Source: an uncultured Eubacterium sp.
Lineage (GTDB): Bacteria > Bacillota > Clostridia > Lachnospirales > Lachnospiraceae
Direction: 5' to 3'
Length of the DNA: 64,000 nt
Assembly (NCBI GenBank): GCA_947088865.1
Contig: CAMUHY010000003.1
Coordinates: 1-64,000 of the forward strand
The translations under genes were made by a program, and so were the position numbers. The notes under the pieces were generated by a model. It saw only the letters and a program-made list of their open reading frames with translations. It did no database searches and had not been told where the DNA came from. Positions 51,621 to 60,917 of the stretch are shown here, piece by piece (within the stretch, counting starts at the first letter, position 1; every line of letters begins with the position of its first letter).

Positions 51621-51643
51621 AAGTGGATATTCACAATCCGCTT
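51621..51643 (-). repeat. Cloverleaf repeat tail over the hypD stop codon
   Basis: The palindrome AAGCGGAT-TGTGAAT-ATCCACTT on the minus strand matches the tail of the cloverleaf repeat. It encodes the last three codons and the TGA of hypD (Ser-Gly-Leu-stop). No T-run follows, so it is not a terminator here. Confidence 0.7.
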
Positions 51644-52668
51644 GTATAATACGCATGACAGCTTCCCTCTGAGGAAACCATACATGCACCCTGCGGATTT
51701 AATGGATTGCAGACTTTTTTATATAAAGGACACTGTGCGGGCGATATTGTTCCCATCAACACCTCATCACACCTGCACGCCTGATTGCTCTTTTTATCTT
51801 CTATTAAATTATCACTGCCCGCATCATATATGCTATACTCTTCTCTTATTTTTAAGCCCGAATCAGAAATTATACCCATTCCACGCCAAGCGGCATCCGT
51901 CTTAACAAAATATTTTTGTACACATTCCTGCGCTTTTTGATTTCCTTTTGCCCAAACGACGGAAGGATAAAAATTCATAACACAGCCTTTGTCTTTAGCC
52001 CTGACAATGCCATATATCGCCACAAGAAGCTCCTCTCCCGAAAATCCAGAAACCCCAAATGGAAGATGATATTTTTTAGCAATCGGAAGAAAAATATCGC
52101 TTCCCGTGACCACACTTACATGTCCAGGCGCCAAAAATCCATTGATTGGCGCACCCAACGCACATAAGTGTTCGATAACGGGCGGCATTGTCTTTAACGC
52201 TGTCAACAATTGAACATTATGTATATTTTCTGCGATAAGCTGCTCTAACAACAGTGCATAAATAGGCGTTGTCGTCTCAAACCCAATAGCTGCAAATATA
52301 AATGGAGTATTAGGCTCTGCTTTTGCCATCTTTACAAGGTCAAAGGGAGAATATACAACTTCAACCCTTGCACCTCTCCCCTTCTCAATACTTAAACTGC
52401 TTGTACTTCCCATTACCCGAATTAAATCGCCAAATGTAACAATACATTTTCCTGCTTCTGCAAGCTGCAAAAGCTTATCAATATAGGCAGAAGCTGTTAC
52501 ACAGACTGGACAGCCTGGTCCTGAAATTAAATGAATATGCTCTGACAACAAACTTGGAATACCTAATTTTCTAATTGCTGCTGTATGACTCCCGCACACT
52601 TCCATAATATTGATATCTGCCTTGTCATATTCACGCAAATATTTTTTTACACTTGATAAATCCATCAT
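51631..52668 (-). CDS. hypD: Hydrogenase maturation protein HypD
   Basis: HypD carries a 4Fe-4S cluster and, with HypC, forms the scaffold on which the Fe(CN)2CO group is assembled. Motifs MEVCGSHTAAIRKLG, SGPGCPVCVT and FLAPGHVSVVTG are all there, as is the C-terminal Cys-rich region (ISPAQCPLYKKVC, PQGACMVSSEGSC). The 345 aa are near family length; the C-terminal end YYTSGL is formed by a repeat tail. Start ATG at 52668 overlaps the hypC stop (ATGA); a second ATG follows at once. Confidence 0.95.
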   Translation of the reverse strand: MMDLSSVKKYLREYDKADINIMEVCGSHTAAIRKLGIPSLLSEHIHLISGPGCPVCVTASAYIDKLLQLAEAGKCIVTFGDLIRVMGSTSSLSIEKGRGARVEVVYSPFDLVKMAKAEPNTPFIFAAIGFETTTPIYALLLEQLIAENIHNVQLLTALKTMPPVIEHLCALGAPINGFLAPGHVSVVTGSDIFLPIAKKYHLPFGVSGFSGEELLVAIYGIVRAKDKGCVMNFYPSVVWAKGNQKAQECVQKYFVKTDAAWRGMGIISDSGLKIREEYSIYDAGSDNLIEDKKSNQACRCDEVLMGTISPAQCPLYKKVCNPLNPQGACMVSSEGSCHAYYTSGL

Positions 52669-52880
52669 GCAAATGCTTCTATCTCCTTCATAAGTGCTGT
52701 TAATTTTTTTGCCTCGTTGGCATCCACTTTCTGTAAAATACAGCCAGCATGTACAAGGCAATAATCACCTAACACAATATCTACAAGTCCTGTTTTTGCT
52801 GTCAACTGATTTCCATTAAAATCAATCACTGCATCACCGCCATTTAATTCGATTACTTTACCAGGCAACGCAACACACAT
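52665..52880 (-). CDS. hypC: Hydrogenase maturation chaperone HypC
   Basis: A 71 aa chaperone that carries the Fe(CN)2CO unit between HypD and the hydrogenase large-subunit precursor. The N-terminus MCVALPGKVIEL provides the essential Cys2, and GDYCLVHAGCILQKVD is the OB-fold signature. The ATG at 52880 has GGAG seven bases before; any longer start would bury Cys2. It overlaps hypD by four bases. Confidence 0.95.
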   Translation of the reverse strand: MCVALPGKVIELNGGDAVIDFNGNQLTAKTGLVDIVLGDYCLVHAGCILQKVDANEAKKLTALMKEIEAFA

Positions 52881-52943
52881 ATTTTTTCTCCATTCTATTA
52901 TTCTTAAAAGTCCATTTGAACATATTTTATCAAACAAATTTTT

Positions 52944-53104
52944 TTAACCTCATCAAGGAAGTCCCCCACTTCAATGCTGCAAAGGCATAAGTGAGGGGGA
53001 AGGACTTGCTTGTTTCAGTGGGAGTATAAGCTCCCACTGAAAAGCTACGATAGTAGCTAGCGGGTTTGAGCAAGTAGCGTAGCGGATTGCGAATATCCGC
53101 TTAA
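52944..53104 (+). repeat. Cloverleaf repeat, copy 4
   Basis: Nearly identical to copy 1 over its whole length. Hairpin 2 has the same 12-bp stem (53013-53024/53031-53042), but its loop reads TATAAG, the reverse complement of the CTTATA in copy 1. Hairpin 3 is unchanged (53043-53058). The tail palindrome is AGCGGAT...ATCCGCT. A further tail fragment follows near 53139-53160. It fills the hypF-hypC gap; the repeat is antisense to the operon. Confidence 0.9.
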
Positions 53105-53176
53105 CTATACAAAAAAATATCCATACTTCAATCAAACAAATATTTGCAATCCGTTTCATTTTTTATTCATAACTTC

Positions 53177-55486
53177 TTATGGCAACAATGAGGCAAGATA
53201 TGCCTGTCCTAATGCAAGTCCACCATCGCCGCAAGGAACCTTCTCATTAATATAGACCTGTATATGATTGTTTGATAATTTTTCATATATATTTTTTAAT
53301 AATATTTTATTATAAAAAGTTCCTCCTGATAGGACAACTTGATTAACATTATTATTATTACAATAGGACATGCAAATTTTAACACAAGCCTCACTCAATG
53401 CCAAATGAAAAGCAAGCGCCAATTTTTCTTTTAAAACCCCTGCTTGTTTTGCCTTATATAAATCTGCTATAAATTGTACGCCATCCATCAGATATGTTCC
53501 ATTGTGATGATAAACTTTTAATTCAAGATTATTGCCTTCTAAATCAAGATTGGATACACTCATTTTTCTCATTACTGCGCGCTGTGCTGCCGCTTCAAGA
53601 TAACAGGCACACTGCCCTTCGTAATCATTTTCATAATGAATATCTAAAAGCGCACATACCGCATCAAAGAATCTTCCCATTGATGTTGTTTTTATGGTAT
53701 TCATATTGTTATTCAATGCTGCTTTTACTAATTTTATATCTTGACGGCGAAAACAAGACAACTTCCAGACGGTTTCATCTAAAATTTTTCTATTACATGC
53801 GGCATTGATATATGCCGCAAGCGATATAGATGCATTTTTTGCAGCCATATCGCCTCCTGTCATCATCACTGGAACAAGATGTCCCACACGCTCAAATGTA
53901 CTTTGAAAACAAGCTAAAAACTCACTTCCCCATATGGTTTTATCCTCACCATATCCTGTACCGTCAAATGCCAGACCAAGTACATTCCCAGAAAGATGAT
54001 GTTCCGCAATAACCGACGCCACATGTGCATGATGATGAAAAAAACGCACATCTGCATCTTGAGCAGATATATAGTTAGGATGTTTATCCCCAACAATTAA
54101 TTGCGGCTTTAATCCGATTAATTTTACCATATGCCCCGCTGCCATATGCCATGCTTTTAACGCTCTGTAATCCTCCAATTCTCCAAAATGTCCGCCCATA
54201 TATACATTTGATTTTTTTACAAGAGCAAAACAGGCCTTTAAATCGCCGCCTGTTACAATCATTTCTTTTTGGGGTGTGGTATTTATAACAATAGGTTCTG
54301 GAACATATCCTCTGCTGCGGCGAATCATTTGTACCAAAAGCATTCCATCTGAACATGCCGTCACCTGAAGAATCGAATCCTCCAACGGTGTAACAATTTT
54401 GCGGTCATGTGTAAGTATCATATCTGGACACCCTGATTTCATTAATGCCTGCATTGGTTCGTCATCAATAATAATCGGTTCTTTATCTTTATTTCCACTT
54501 GTCATAATCAATGCGCCACATGCATCCGTCAAAAGCATCTGCAAGGGATTACAAGGCAGCATAGCTCCAATATATAATTGCTCATCACATATGCCCTCAT
54601 AAAAATGATGATACTTTTTTTGTAAAAGCACAATAGGACGCGGCGCAGACAATAATAATTCCTCCTCTTTTTTTGAGATATAGGCATATTGTCTAATACT
54701 TTCAATATCACGAAACATTACAGCAAATGGCTTACTGTCACGATTTTTAAAATCACGCAGTCTTTTGATTGCCTTTTTTTTGTCTAATTGAATAGCAAAA
54801 TGAAATCCACCAATGTCTTTTACGGCAACGATTTTACCTTCCTTCAATGCCAGAATTGCCTCTTGCAGCGCCTCTTCTTTATAAAAAATAGCACCATTTT
54901 TATCCATTAAACGAAGCTGTGGACCACAATCATGGCAAGCAATTGTCTGTGCATGACGACGCCTGTCACCATGTTTTGTATATTCATTATCACATGAAGT
55001 ACACATTGCAAACATATCCATTGTTGTTGTTTCTCTGTCATAAGGAATACGATTTATTATACTATATCTTGGACCACATGCGACACAACTAATAAATGGA
55101 TATCGAAACCGTCTGTTCTTTGCATCATATAATTCTGCTTCACACTGGGAACATGTCGGCAAATCAGGCGACAGATAAATTCTGTCAAAAGACTGCTCTT
55201 TGCTTGCCACAATACGAAAGTTTGAAAAATATCTTTTGTCCAGCGATTCAATGGCTTCTATCTGAACATCTCTTATAAAGCCTCCTTGCGGACAAGTTGT
55301 TTTTAAACAGCCTATAAACTGGTTTAATTCATCACTTTCACCCTCTGCAACAATTTGAACAATTCCTCCGCAATTTCTCACCTCACCAGTAAGATGCAAC
55401 TGTTCTGCAAGTTCTGCCACAAACGGTCTGTAACCAATACCTTGCACCAGACCATACACTGTAATATTTATTTTAAAATAATCCAT
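53177..55486 (-). CDS. hypF: Carbamoyltransferase HypF
   Basis: HypF makes thiocarbamate on HypE from carbamoyl phosphate and ATP, the first step to the cyanide ligands. Domains in order: acylphosphatase (1-90; VQGIGYRPF, RNCGGIV), two zinc fingers (CSQC/CVAC and CTSC/CHDC, about 105-185), YrdC-like (195-385; DIGGFHFAI) and Kae1-like carbamoyltransferase (390-769; HHHAHVASVIAEH, LAFDGTGYGEDKTIWGSEFL, VVLSGGTFYNKIL). The 769 aa are full length. ATG at 55486 follows GAGG. It is separated from hypC by repeat copy 4 and follows the hybrid kinase by 75 bases. Confidence 0.95.
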   Translation of the reverse strand: MDYFKINITVYGLVQGIGYRPFVAELAEQLHLTGEVRNCGGIVQIVAEGESDELNQFIGCLKTTCPQGGFIRDVQIEAIESLDKRYFSNFRIVASKEQSFDRIYLSPDLPTCSQCEAELYDAKNRRFRYPFISCVACGPRYSIINRIPYDRETTTMDMFAMCTSCDNEYTKHGDRRRHAQTIACHDCGPQLRLMDKNGAIFYKEEALQEAILALKEGKIVAVKDIGGFHFAIQLDKKKAIKRLRDFKNRDSKPFAVMFRDIESIRQYAYISKKEEELLLSAPRPIVLLQKKYHHFYEGICDEQLYIGAMLPCNPLQMLLTDACGALIMTSGNKDKEPIIIDDEPMQALMKSGCPDMILTHDRKIVTPLEDSILQVTACSDGMLLVQMIRRSRGYVPEPIVINTTPQKEMIVTGGDLKACFALVKKSNVYMGGHFGELEDYRALKAWHMAAGHMVKLIGLKPQLIVGDKHPNYISAQDADVRFFHHHAHVASVIAEHHLSGNVLGLAFDGTGYGEDKTIWGSEFLACFQSTFERVGHLVPVMMTGGDMAAKNASISLAAYINAACNRKILDETVWKLSCFRRQDIKLVKAALNNNMNTIKTTSMGRFFDAVCALLDIHYENDYEGQCACYLEAAAQRAVMRKMSVSNLDLEGNNLELKVYHHNGTYLMDGVQFIADLYKAKQAGVLKEKLALAFHLALSEACVKICMSYCNNNNVNQVVLSGGTFYNKILLKNIYEKLSNNHIQVYINEKVPCGDGGLALGQAYLASLLP

Positions 55487-55561
55487 AATTTCCTCGAAAT
55501 TGCAATGACGTTCTTTCACAGCAGTTAATGGCGCAAATTTTGACAAATCAATGAAACGCTA

Positions 55562-57178
55562 TTAATTTAATACTTTTTGTAACATTTTAAACATATCATT
55601 CCAATCAATTGGCTTGGTAATATGTTCATTCATCCCTGCTGCCAAAGCCATATCAATATCTGAGGCAAACACATTTGCAGTCATTGCTATAATAGGAATT
55701 GTCTGCAAATCTGTTCTATTGCTTAGACGCAGTAAATGTGTTGCCTCATAGCCATCCATAACAGGCATCTTAATATCCATAAGAATGACATCATAATAAT
55801 TTTTTTGCGATTTTAAAGCCATATCAACAAGCTTTTTTCCATCATTGACTGAATCCACATAAAACCCAAACGATTTTAAAATTTCCACTGCAATTCGTTC
55901 ATTAAGCTTGTTGTCTTCTGCTAAAAGCAAACGCTTTCCCTCAAAGGCTTTTGTCTTAATAACAGATTGTTCATGATTTTTATTTTGATTTTCATGAAAT
56001 AAATCATCAGCCCTATCTTCATCTTGAAATTTGATATAAAAATAAGCTGTTATCCGAGAACCAACTCCTTTTTTGCTCTTTACCTTTATATCACCCTTCA
56101 TCATCTGCACAATATTCCTTGCAATTGCCATGCCAAGCCCTGTGCCTTGACGCTTTGCAACATACACATCATTTTCTCGCATAAATGGCTCAAATATATG
56201 TTGGATAAATTCTTTAGACATTCCTATACCATTGTCTTCTACCACATATTCAAAATATGCTAAATTCGGCGTATGCGTAGGTTTTTCTTGAACAGTCACT
56301 GTAATTATTCCGCCGTCTGGCGTATATTTTACAGCATTGCTCAACAAATTCATAAAAACTTGCTGAATACGGCTTTGATTGCCAATTAATCGGCTATGTA
56401 CTACATTTTTCATATCAAAATGAAGCGTATGCTTTTTTGAAGCAATATCAAATTTACTCATCATCATAAGATTGTCGCACACTTCCGACAGTAAAAAAGG
56501 TTCTTCATGCAGCGCTTGTACTCCTGATTCAAGCTTTTTGATATCAAGCACTTCATCAATTAATGCAAGTAAATGATTGACTGCAATCGTAATATTGGAT
56601 AAACAATCCGCTACATGACCTGGTTCATAAATCGAACTTTCAGCCAATGCAGTCATGCCCATAATCACATTCAAAGGTGTACGAATATCATGGCTCATAC
56701 TGGCTAAAAATTCTGATTTCGCCGCACTGATACGCATTAAATTTTTTTCTCGTTCACAAAAATCGTTGACATCATTTAAGGATAAAATCCACATTGGTCT
56801 TCCAGAAGAATCCACCGTATCCATTTTAATCTCTTTTACCCACAGTGTTTCTCCATCTTTCTTTACAAGTCGATATGTTCTTGACTCAGATACCCTAGCA
56901 AAAGTATCTTTTTCAAAATAAGGTTTATCTTCACTGTAAATAATACTTAACAGCTGATATCCTGTCTCTTTATAATAATGATAAAAACTTTCATATCCTA
57001 ATGTAGAAATCATAAATAGACTGATAAATTTAATAGGCAGTCCAGCATCATAATAACCGCCTACCACACCAACAGCGCTATTTTTATTTAGGACTTCTGC
57101 AATAGCAATCTGATTGCTGTCCGATAAAGCAAACTCTTTATCTTCACAATATATTCCTTCTGTATAGCAATCTTTCAT
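55562..57178 (-). CDS. PAS hybrid histidine kinase with receiver domain
   Basis: No membrane segment is seen, so this is a soluble sensor. A PAS-like domain (about 15-130), DHp with His near 163 (SMSHDIRTPLNVIMG), HATPase (270-395; NAVKYT, DNGIGM, GTGLGMAI) and a receiver domain (420-535; LLAEDN, phospho-acceptor Asp near 467 in ILMDIKMPVMDGYE, HITKPI). No output domain is present, so phosphate would pass to another protein. It lies between hypA and hypF: ATG at 57178 has GAGG six bases upstream, formed just after the hypA stop, and another ATG overlaps that stop. A link to hydrogen or redox state is inference. Confidence 0.9.
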   Translation of the reverse strand: MKDCYTEGIYCEDKEFALSDSNQIAIAEVLNKNSAVGVVGGYYDAGLPIKFISLFMISTLGYESFYHYYKETGYQLLSIIYSEDKPYFEKDTFARVSESRTYRLVKKDGETLWVKEIKMDTVDSSGRPMWILSLNDVNDFCEREKNLMRISAAKSEFLASMSHDIRTPLNVIMGMTALAESSIYEPGHVADCLSNITIAVNHLLALIDEVLDIKKLESGVQALHEEPFLLSEVCDNLMMMSKFDIASKKHTLHFDMKNVVHSRLIGNQSRIQQVFMNLLSNAVKYTPDGGIITVTVQEKPTHTPNLAYFEYVVEDNGIGMSKEFIQHIFEPFMRENDVYVAKRQGTGLGMAIARNIVQMMKGDIKVKSKKGVGSRITAYFYIKFQDEDRADDLFHENQNKNHEQSVIKTKAFEGKRLLLAEDNKLNERIAVEILKSFGFYVDSVNDGKKLVDMALKSQKNYYDVILMDIKMPVMDGYEATHLLRLSNRTDLQTIPIIAMTANVFASDIDMALAAGMNEHITKPIDWNDMFKMLQKVLN

Positions 57179-57186
57179 AAGCAGCC

Positions 57187-57528
57187 TCATTCAGATTCTA
57201 TGCTATCAATAGCCATCTCCCTGCCTGCATCCGTTGGCTCGCCAGGTGTCCCGCAATGCGGACATTCGTACATAAGCGGCTTCTTGACAAATAATTCATT
57301 ACAATTCGGACAGCGAAGCATTGTTTTTGTTGTTCTCACTGTAATTTCGGCACCTTCACACATTGTATTTGGCGATACTTCATCAAAATATTTTTTCACT
57401 GCTTCAAAAGAATAACCTGAACTTTCGCCAATTACAAGATTGATTTTTGTCACTTTTGTATGCCCTAAAGCTTTTGCTTCTTCTTCTGCATGTTCAATAA
57501 TTTCCACAGCACCATGATATTCGTGCAT
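57187..57528 (-). CDS. hypA: Hydrogenase nickel incorporation protein HypA
   Basis: HypA brings nickel to the hydrogenase large subunit. His2 of MHEYHGAVEI is the nickel ligand, and the zinc ribbon is CPNC...CPHC. The 113 aa are normal. The ATG at 57528 follows AGGAGG at ten bases and must be the start, since the mature N-terminus binds nickel. It lies 14 bases after echF. Its usual GTPase partner HypB is not encoded in the window. Confidence 0.94.
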   Translation of the reverse strand: MHEYHGAVEIIEHAEEEAKALGHTKVTKINLVIGESSGYSFEAVKKYFDEVSPNTMCEGAEITVRTTKTMLRCPNCNELFVKKPLMYECPHCGTPGEPTDAGREMAIDSIESE

Positions 57529-57542
57529 AAAGATGATACCTC

Positions 57543-57941
57543 CTAATTCGTCTCTGTTTTTATTGGTGGTTTTGCTGCTGGTTTTGGCGGCTTGTAAGGT
57601 TCTGACCTTGTATACACATCTTCTGTTTTTAATCCCATCGGTTCTTGATAACCTGGAACAATACTTAAACATTTTTTAGGACATTTCACAGCACAATATC
57701 CGCACTGAACACAGTCAAAGCGGTTAATTGTCCATGTACCTGCCGCTTTATCTACTTGAATTGCCCCTGAAGGACAACTCATTTTGCATATTCCACATGT
57801 TATACAATTTTCTATATCTATCTCAACATGCCCTCTGCTTCTTTCTGGATAAACAGCCGGTTCTGCGGGATAGTTCTTGGTAACAGGCTTAGAAAACAGA
57901 TTCCTAAGCATGGTACCTGTAAAATTCATTATCTTCGCCAT
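57543..57941 (-). CDS. echF: Ech hydrogenase ferredoxin-like subunit EchF
   Basis: A NuoI-like electron-transfer subunit with two 4Fe-4S motifs, CITCGICKMSCP and CVQCGYCAVKCP, that passes electrons from ferredoxin to EchC. An extra C-terminal Pro/Lys-rich tail (YKPPKPAAKPPIKTE) is seen. The ATG at 57941 has GGAG six bases upstream. The 132 aa match the family. It lies about 105 bases after echE and 14 before hypA, joining structure and maturation genes in one operon. Confidence 0.92.
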   Translation of the reverse strand: MAKIMNFTGTMLRNLFSKPVTKNYPAEPAVYPERSRGHVEIDIENCITCGICKMSCPSGAIQVDKAAGTWTINRFDCVQCGYCAVKCPKKCLSIVPGYQEPMGLKTEDVYTRSEPYKPPKPAAKPPIKTETN

Positions 57942-58045
57942 GAAACTCTCCAATTCTACAAAATTCTAATAATTCTATCACAATCGAATCTATCATTTTA
58001 ATTGCTTAACAACATTTTTATAATTCATTTACATATTATATAAAA

Positions 58046-59125
58046 TTAACGCTCTGTACAGCTAATACATGGGTCAATTGTCAGTATAAGAAGCGGTACA
58101 TCAGCAAGCTGCGCCCCTTTAATTGCTTCCAGCATACCCGGCAAATTGGCAAAAGTCGGTGTGCGAACCCTCATACGGTCAAGGAATTTTGTTCCATTTG
58201 CTTTTACATAGTAAATGGCTTCTCCTCTTGGCTGTTCTACGCGCATAAAATATTCACCTTTTGGATTTCCTTTTGCCATAACAGCAATTTCACCCTGTGT
58301 CATCTTTGCTGCTGCCTGTCTTATAATATCAATGGATTGCGTTAACTCTTCAATTCGGCATTGACAACGAGCATAACTATCGCCAATATCGCTTGTGATA
58401 GGCTCAAAATCAATTTCTGCATAAGCCGCATAACCACGCTTTCTCATATCCATACGGACACCGCTTGCCCTTGCAAACGGTCCTGCACACCCTAAGTCAT
58501 GCGCTTGCTGTTTTGATAAATATCCAACCTCTTTTAATCGGCTCTCAACCGTATAATCAAGCAAAAATGTTTTTTTGATGGTATTGATTTCCTTTTCCAT
58601 ATCGTTTAACACGCGAAGAATCGTCTTTATCATATCATCTTCAATATCTTTGAGAACACCGCCAATTTTATTGACTGAAAAAATACATCTTCCGCCTGTT
58701 GTCATCTCAAATAAATCAAGAATTTTCTCTCTCATTCTCCAACATTCATAAAAGAGACTCTCAAATCCAAAACCATCCGCAAGCAAACCAAGCCATAACA
58801 AATGACTGTGCAGCCTTGACATCTCACACCAGATGGTGCGTAAAAATCGACCCCTTGACGGAACTTCGATATCCATAATATGCTCAACACTCTCGCAATA
58901 ACCCATGCCGTGCATAAAACTGCATATTCCGCATGTTCTCTCCACGACATACGTCATCTCATTAAAATCTTTTTTGTCAACTAAACTCTCTAAACCTCGA
59001 TGTACAAAGCCAATCGAAGGGATTGCTTCAATAACTTTCTCATCTTCAATCACTAAATCTAAGTGAATTGGCTCTGGAAGTACTGGATGCTGCGGTCCAA
59101 ATGGAATGATACTTGTCTTTCCCAA
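58046..59125 (-). CDS. echE: Ech [NiFe] hydrogenase large subunit EchE
   Basis: The catalytic subunit. Nickel-iron ligands are in RTCGICSFMH (CxxC, N-terminal) and DPCISCTER (CxxC, C-terminal). The chain stops three residues after the last Cys, so there is no C-terminal extension to cleave; group 4 Ech-type enzymes can lack it. That agrees with no maturation protease gene here. The 359 aa match EchE. Start is a TTG at 59125 with GGGGGTG before it. echD ends three bases upstream. Confidence 0.95.
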   Translation of the reverse strand: MGKTSIIPFGPQHPVLPEPIHLDLVIEDEKVIEAIPSIGFVHRGLESLVDKKDFNEMTYVVERTCGICSFMHGMGYCESVEHIMDIEVPSRGRFLRTIWCEMSRLHSHLLWLGLLADGFGFESLFYECWRMREKILDLFEMTTGGRCIFSVNKIGGVLKDIEDDMIKTILRVLNDMEKEINTIKKTFLLDYTVESRLKEVGYLSKQQAHDLGCAGPFARASGVRMDMRKRGYAAYAEIDFEPITSDIGDSYARCQCRIEELTQSIDIIRQAAAKMTQGEIAVMAKGNPKGEYFMRVEQPRGEAIYYVKANGTKFLDRMRVRTPTFANLPGMLEAIKGAQLADVPLLILTIDPCISCTER

Positions 59126-59128
59126 TTC

Positions 59129-59497
59129 TTACACCCCCTTCTTTAAAAATGGCGTCTCTGCCTCAATACGATACAGTTTATTATGATAATCAACATTAAT
59201 CATTTTAATATTGACACCAAAAAGTTCTTTCATTTCATTTTCATAGAGAAAAGCATACGGATAAAATTCTGTAATACTGCAAATTTCTGTCTCTTTATCA
59301 ATTATTACTCTGAGTGTTGTATACTCATATGTATCTTCATTTGCAAATGAATAACTCAGCTCGTATTTATCATTTACATAAGCTGCACATGCCTGTGACA
59401 AGCGCAGTCCTTTATTTTTCATCTCCATAACGGTATCAAGAATCCTGTCAGCTTCAATCTCAATAAGCACATTATCTGGACATATTACTTCGGACAT
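59129..59497 (-). CDS. echD: Ech hydrogenase subunit EchD (NuoC-like)
   Basis: A small 122 aa soluble subunit corresponding to the 30-kDa (NuoC) subunit of complex I: SQACAAYVNDKYELSYSFAN and SITEFYPYAFLYENEMKELFGVN, the latter being the conserved NuoC-type motif. It bridges the large and small hydrogenase subunits and has no cofactor. GGAGG lies four bases before the ATG. Order A-B-C-D-E-F is that of the known ech operon. Confidence 0.9.
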   Translation of the reverse strand: MSEVICPDNVLIEIEADRILDTVMEMKNKGLRLSQACAAYVNDKYELSYSFANEDTYEYTTLRVIIDKETEICSITEFYPYAFLYENEMKELFGVNIKMINVDYHNKLYRIEAETPFLKKGV

Positions 59498-59524
59498 TTT
59501 TCCTCCATTCTGAAGCGTTTTACG

Positions 59525-59977
59525 CTACATTTTTCTCTTTCTTTTTTCAAGAGCATCATGGTCATCAGAGCGTTGCTGAAACAGCTCAACAGCCTTTATA
59601 ACGCCGTCAATAATAGCCTGTGGTCTCGCTGCACAGCCTGGTACATAGATATCTACTGGTATAACGGTATCTGCACCGCCTAAAATATTATAACACTCCT
59701 TAAACACGCCGCCTGTACATGCACAAATACCTACTGCAACCACTACTTTTGGTCTTGGCATCTGGTCATATATCTGTTTTACGATGGATTGATTCTGATA
59801 ATTGATGCCTCCTGTTATCAACAAGATATCTGCCTGCATGGGGTCACCTGTATTTACAATACCAAATCGTTCCACATCATAAACCGGAGTAAGGCAGGCC
59901 AAAACTTCTATATCACAGCCATTGCAACTTGAACCATCATAGTGCAACAGCCATGGTGACTTCTTAACATTTGCCAT
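59525..59977 (-). CDS. echC: Ech hydrogenase small subunit EchC
   Basis: A NuoB-like subunit that carries the proximal 4Fe-4S cluster. Cys ligands are in SSCNGCDIEVLACL, VGICACTGGVFKEC and VPGCAARPQAI. The 150 aa match the short EchC form. It transfers electrons from EchF to the NiFe centre. AAAGGG lies before the ATG at 59977; echB ends 76 bases upstream. Confidence 0.94.
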   Translation of the reverse strand: MANVKKSPWLLHYDGSSCNGCDIEVLACLTPVYDVERFGIVNTGDPMQADILLITGGINYQNQSIVKQIYDQMPRPKVVVAVGICACTGGVFKECYNILGGADTVIPVDIYVPGCAARPQAIIDGVIKAVELFQQRSDDHDALEKRKRKM

Positions 59978-60053
59978 AACTAACCCTTTCTATTTTTTAT
60001 AAGAACCCTTATAAATAAGTTCATAACAAACTTTATTTTATAAATTTATCTCT

Positions 60054-60917
60054 TTATCTGCCTAACATTAATACGATTAAGTTTACACCTGCTGCCAACA
60101 ATGTTACAAGCCATGTAGACTTTAACATCGTATCCCACTTTACTCTGGCGCATGTATTGTCAATCAGTGTCTCCAAAAAACATACAGCAAGCACAACAAT
60201 CACCGCAAACAGATAACTTAAAGGATTTTCATTGACAATAAAGATACCAACCACACCGAGCAAAAATACATTTTCATACCATTCTGTAATAGAATATATC
60301 GCAAGATTCGTTGCACCCATCTCTGTTGTAATACCTTTTACAAGCTCTTGATGAGGGTGATGTGAGGTACTAAAATCAAACGGCGATTTTCTCATCTTAA
60401 TGGTAAGAATAAATACATAGGCAATAAAAAAGCCTGGTAAAAACAAAATAGCACTTACATGTTTTTGTATTATTTCATTTACATTAAAAGTCCCCGTCGC
60501 AAGATATAAACCAACACAGGCAAGCAAAACGGCAGGCTCATATACCATCATTTGAAACAGCTCTCTCGAAGCGCCCATTGTACTGTAAGGCGAACTTGTT
60601 ATCGCAGAAGCAAATACCAAAAAGGTTGCGCCTGTTGAGAGGATAAAAAAACAAAACAATATATCGGAACCTGCATAAAAAAGACAACCTGTAAAAATCT
60701 GTGTGATGCAAAAACACAATATCAAAAAAGACTGCGACTTATTGACAGAAATTTTTTGCTTATGCAGTAACTTTTTCACATCATAAAATGGCTGTAACAA
60801 TGGAGGTCCAATTCTACCCTGCATTCTCGCTGAAATTTTACGGTCAATTCCATCAAGCAATCCTCCAATAATCGGAGCAAGAATCAAATAAATCAATATG
60901 GGTATAATTCTTGTCAT
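60054..60917 (-). CDS. echB: Ech hydrogenase membrane subunit EchB (NuoH-like)
   Basis: An eight-helix membrane subunit of NuoH type (287 aa). RKISARMQGRIGPPLLQPFYDVKKLLHKQ near the N-terminus is the conserved quinone-site loop of complex I, kept here though the enzyme uses no quinone. FDFSTSHHPHQELVKGITTEM is the second family motif. It anchors the hydrogenase module and couples it to ion transport. Its ATG overlaps the echA stop by four bases. Confidence 0.94.
   Translation of the reverse strand: MTRIIPILIYLILAPIIGGLLDGIDRKISARMQGRIGPPLLQPFYDVKKLLHKQKISVNKSQSFLILCFCITQIFTGCLFYAGSDILFCFFILSTGATFLVFASAITSSPYSTMGASRELFQMMVYEPAVLLACVGLYLATGTFNVNEIIQKHVSAILFLPGFFIAYVFILTIKMRKSPFDFSTSHHPHQELVKGITTEMGATNLAIYSITEWYENVFLLGVVGIFIVNENPLSYLFAVIVVLAVCFLETLIDNTCARVKWDTMLKSTWLVTLLAAGVNLIVLMLGR

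Noticed and set aside
54084-54356. Open reading frame of 90 codons on the minus strand
   Set aside because: It is a shadow frame inside hypF without a ribosome site.
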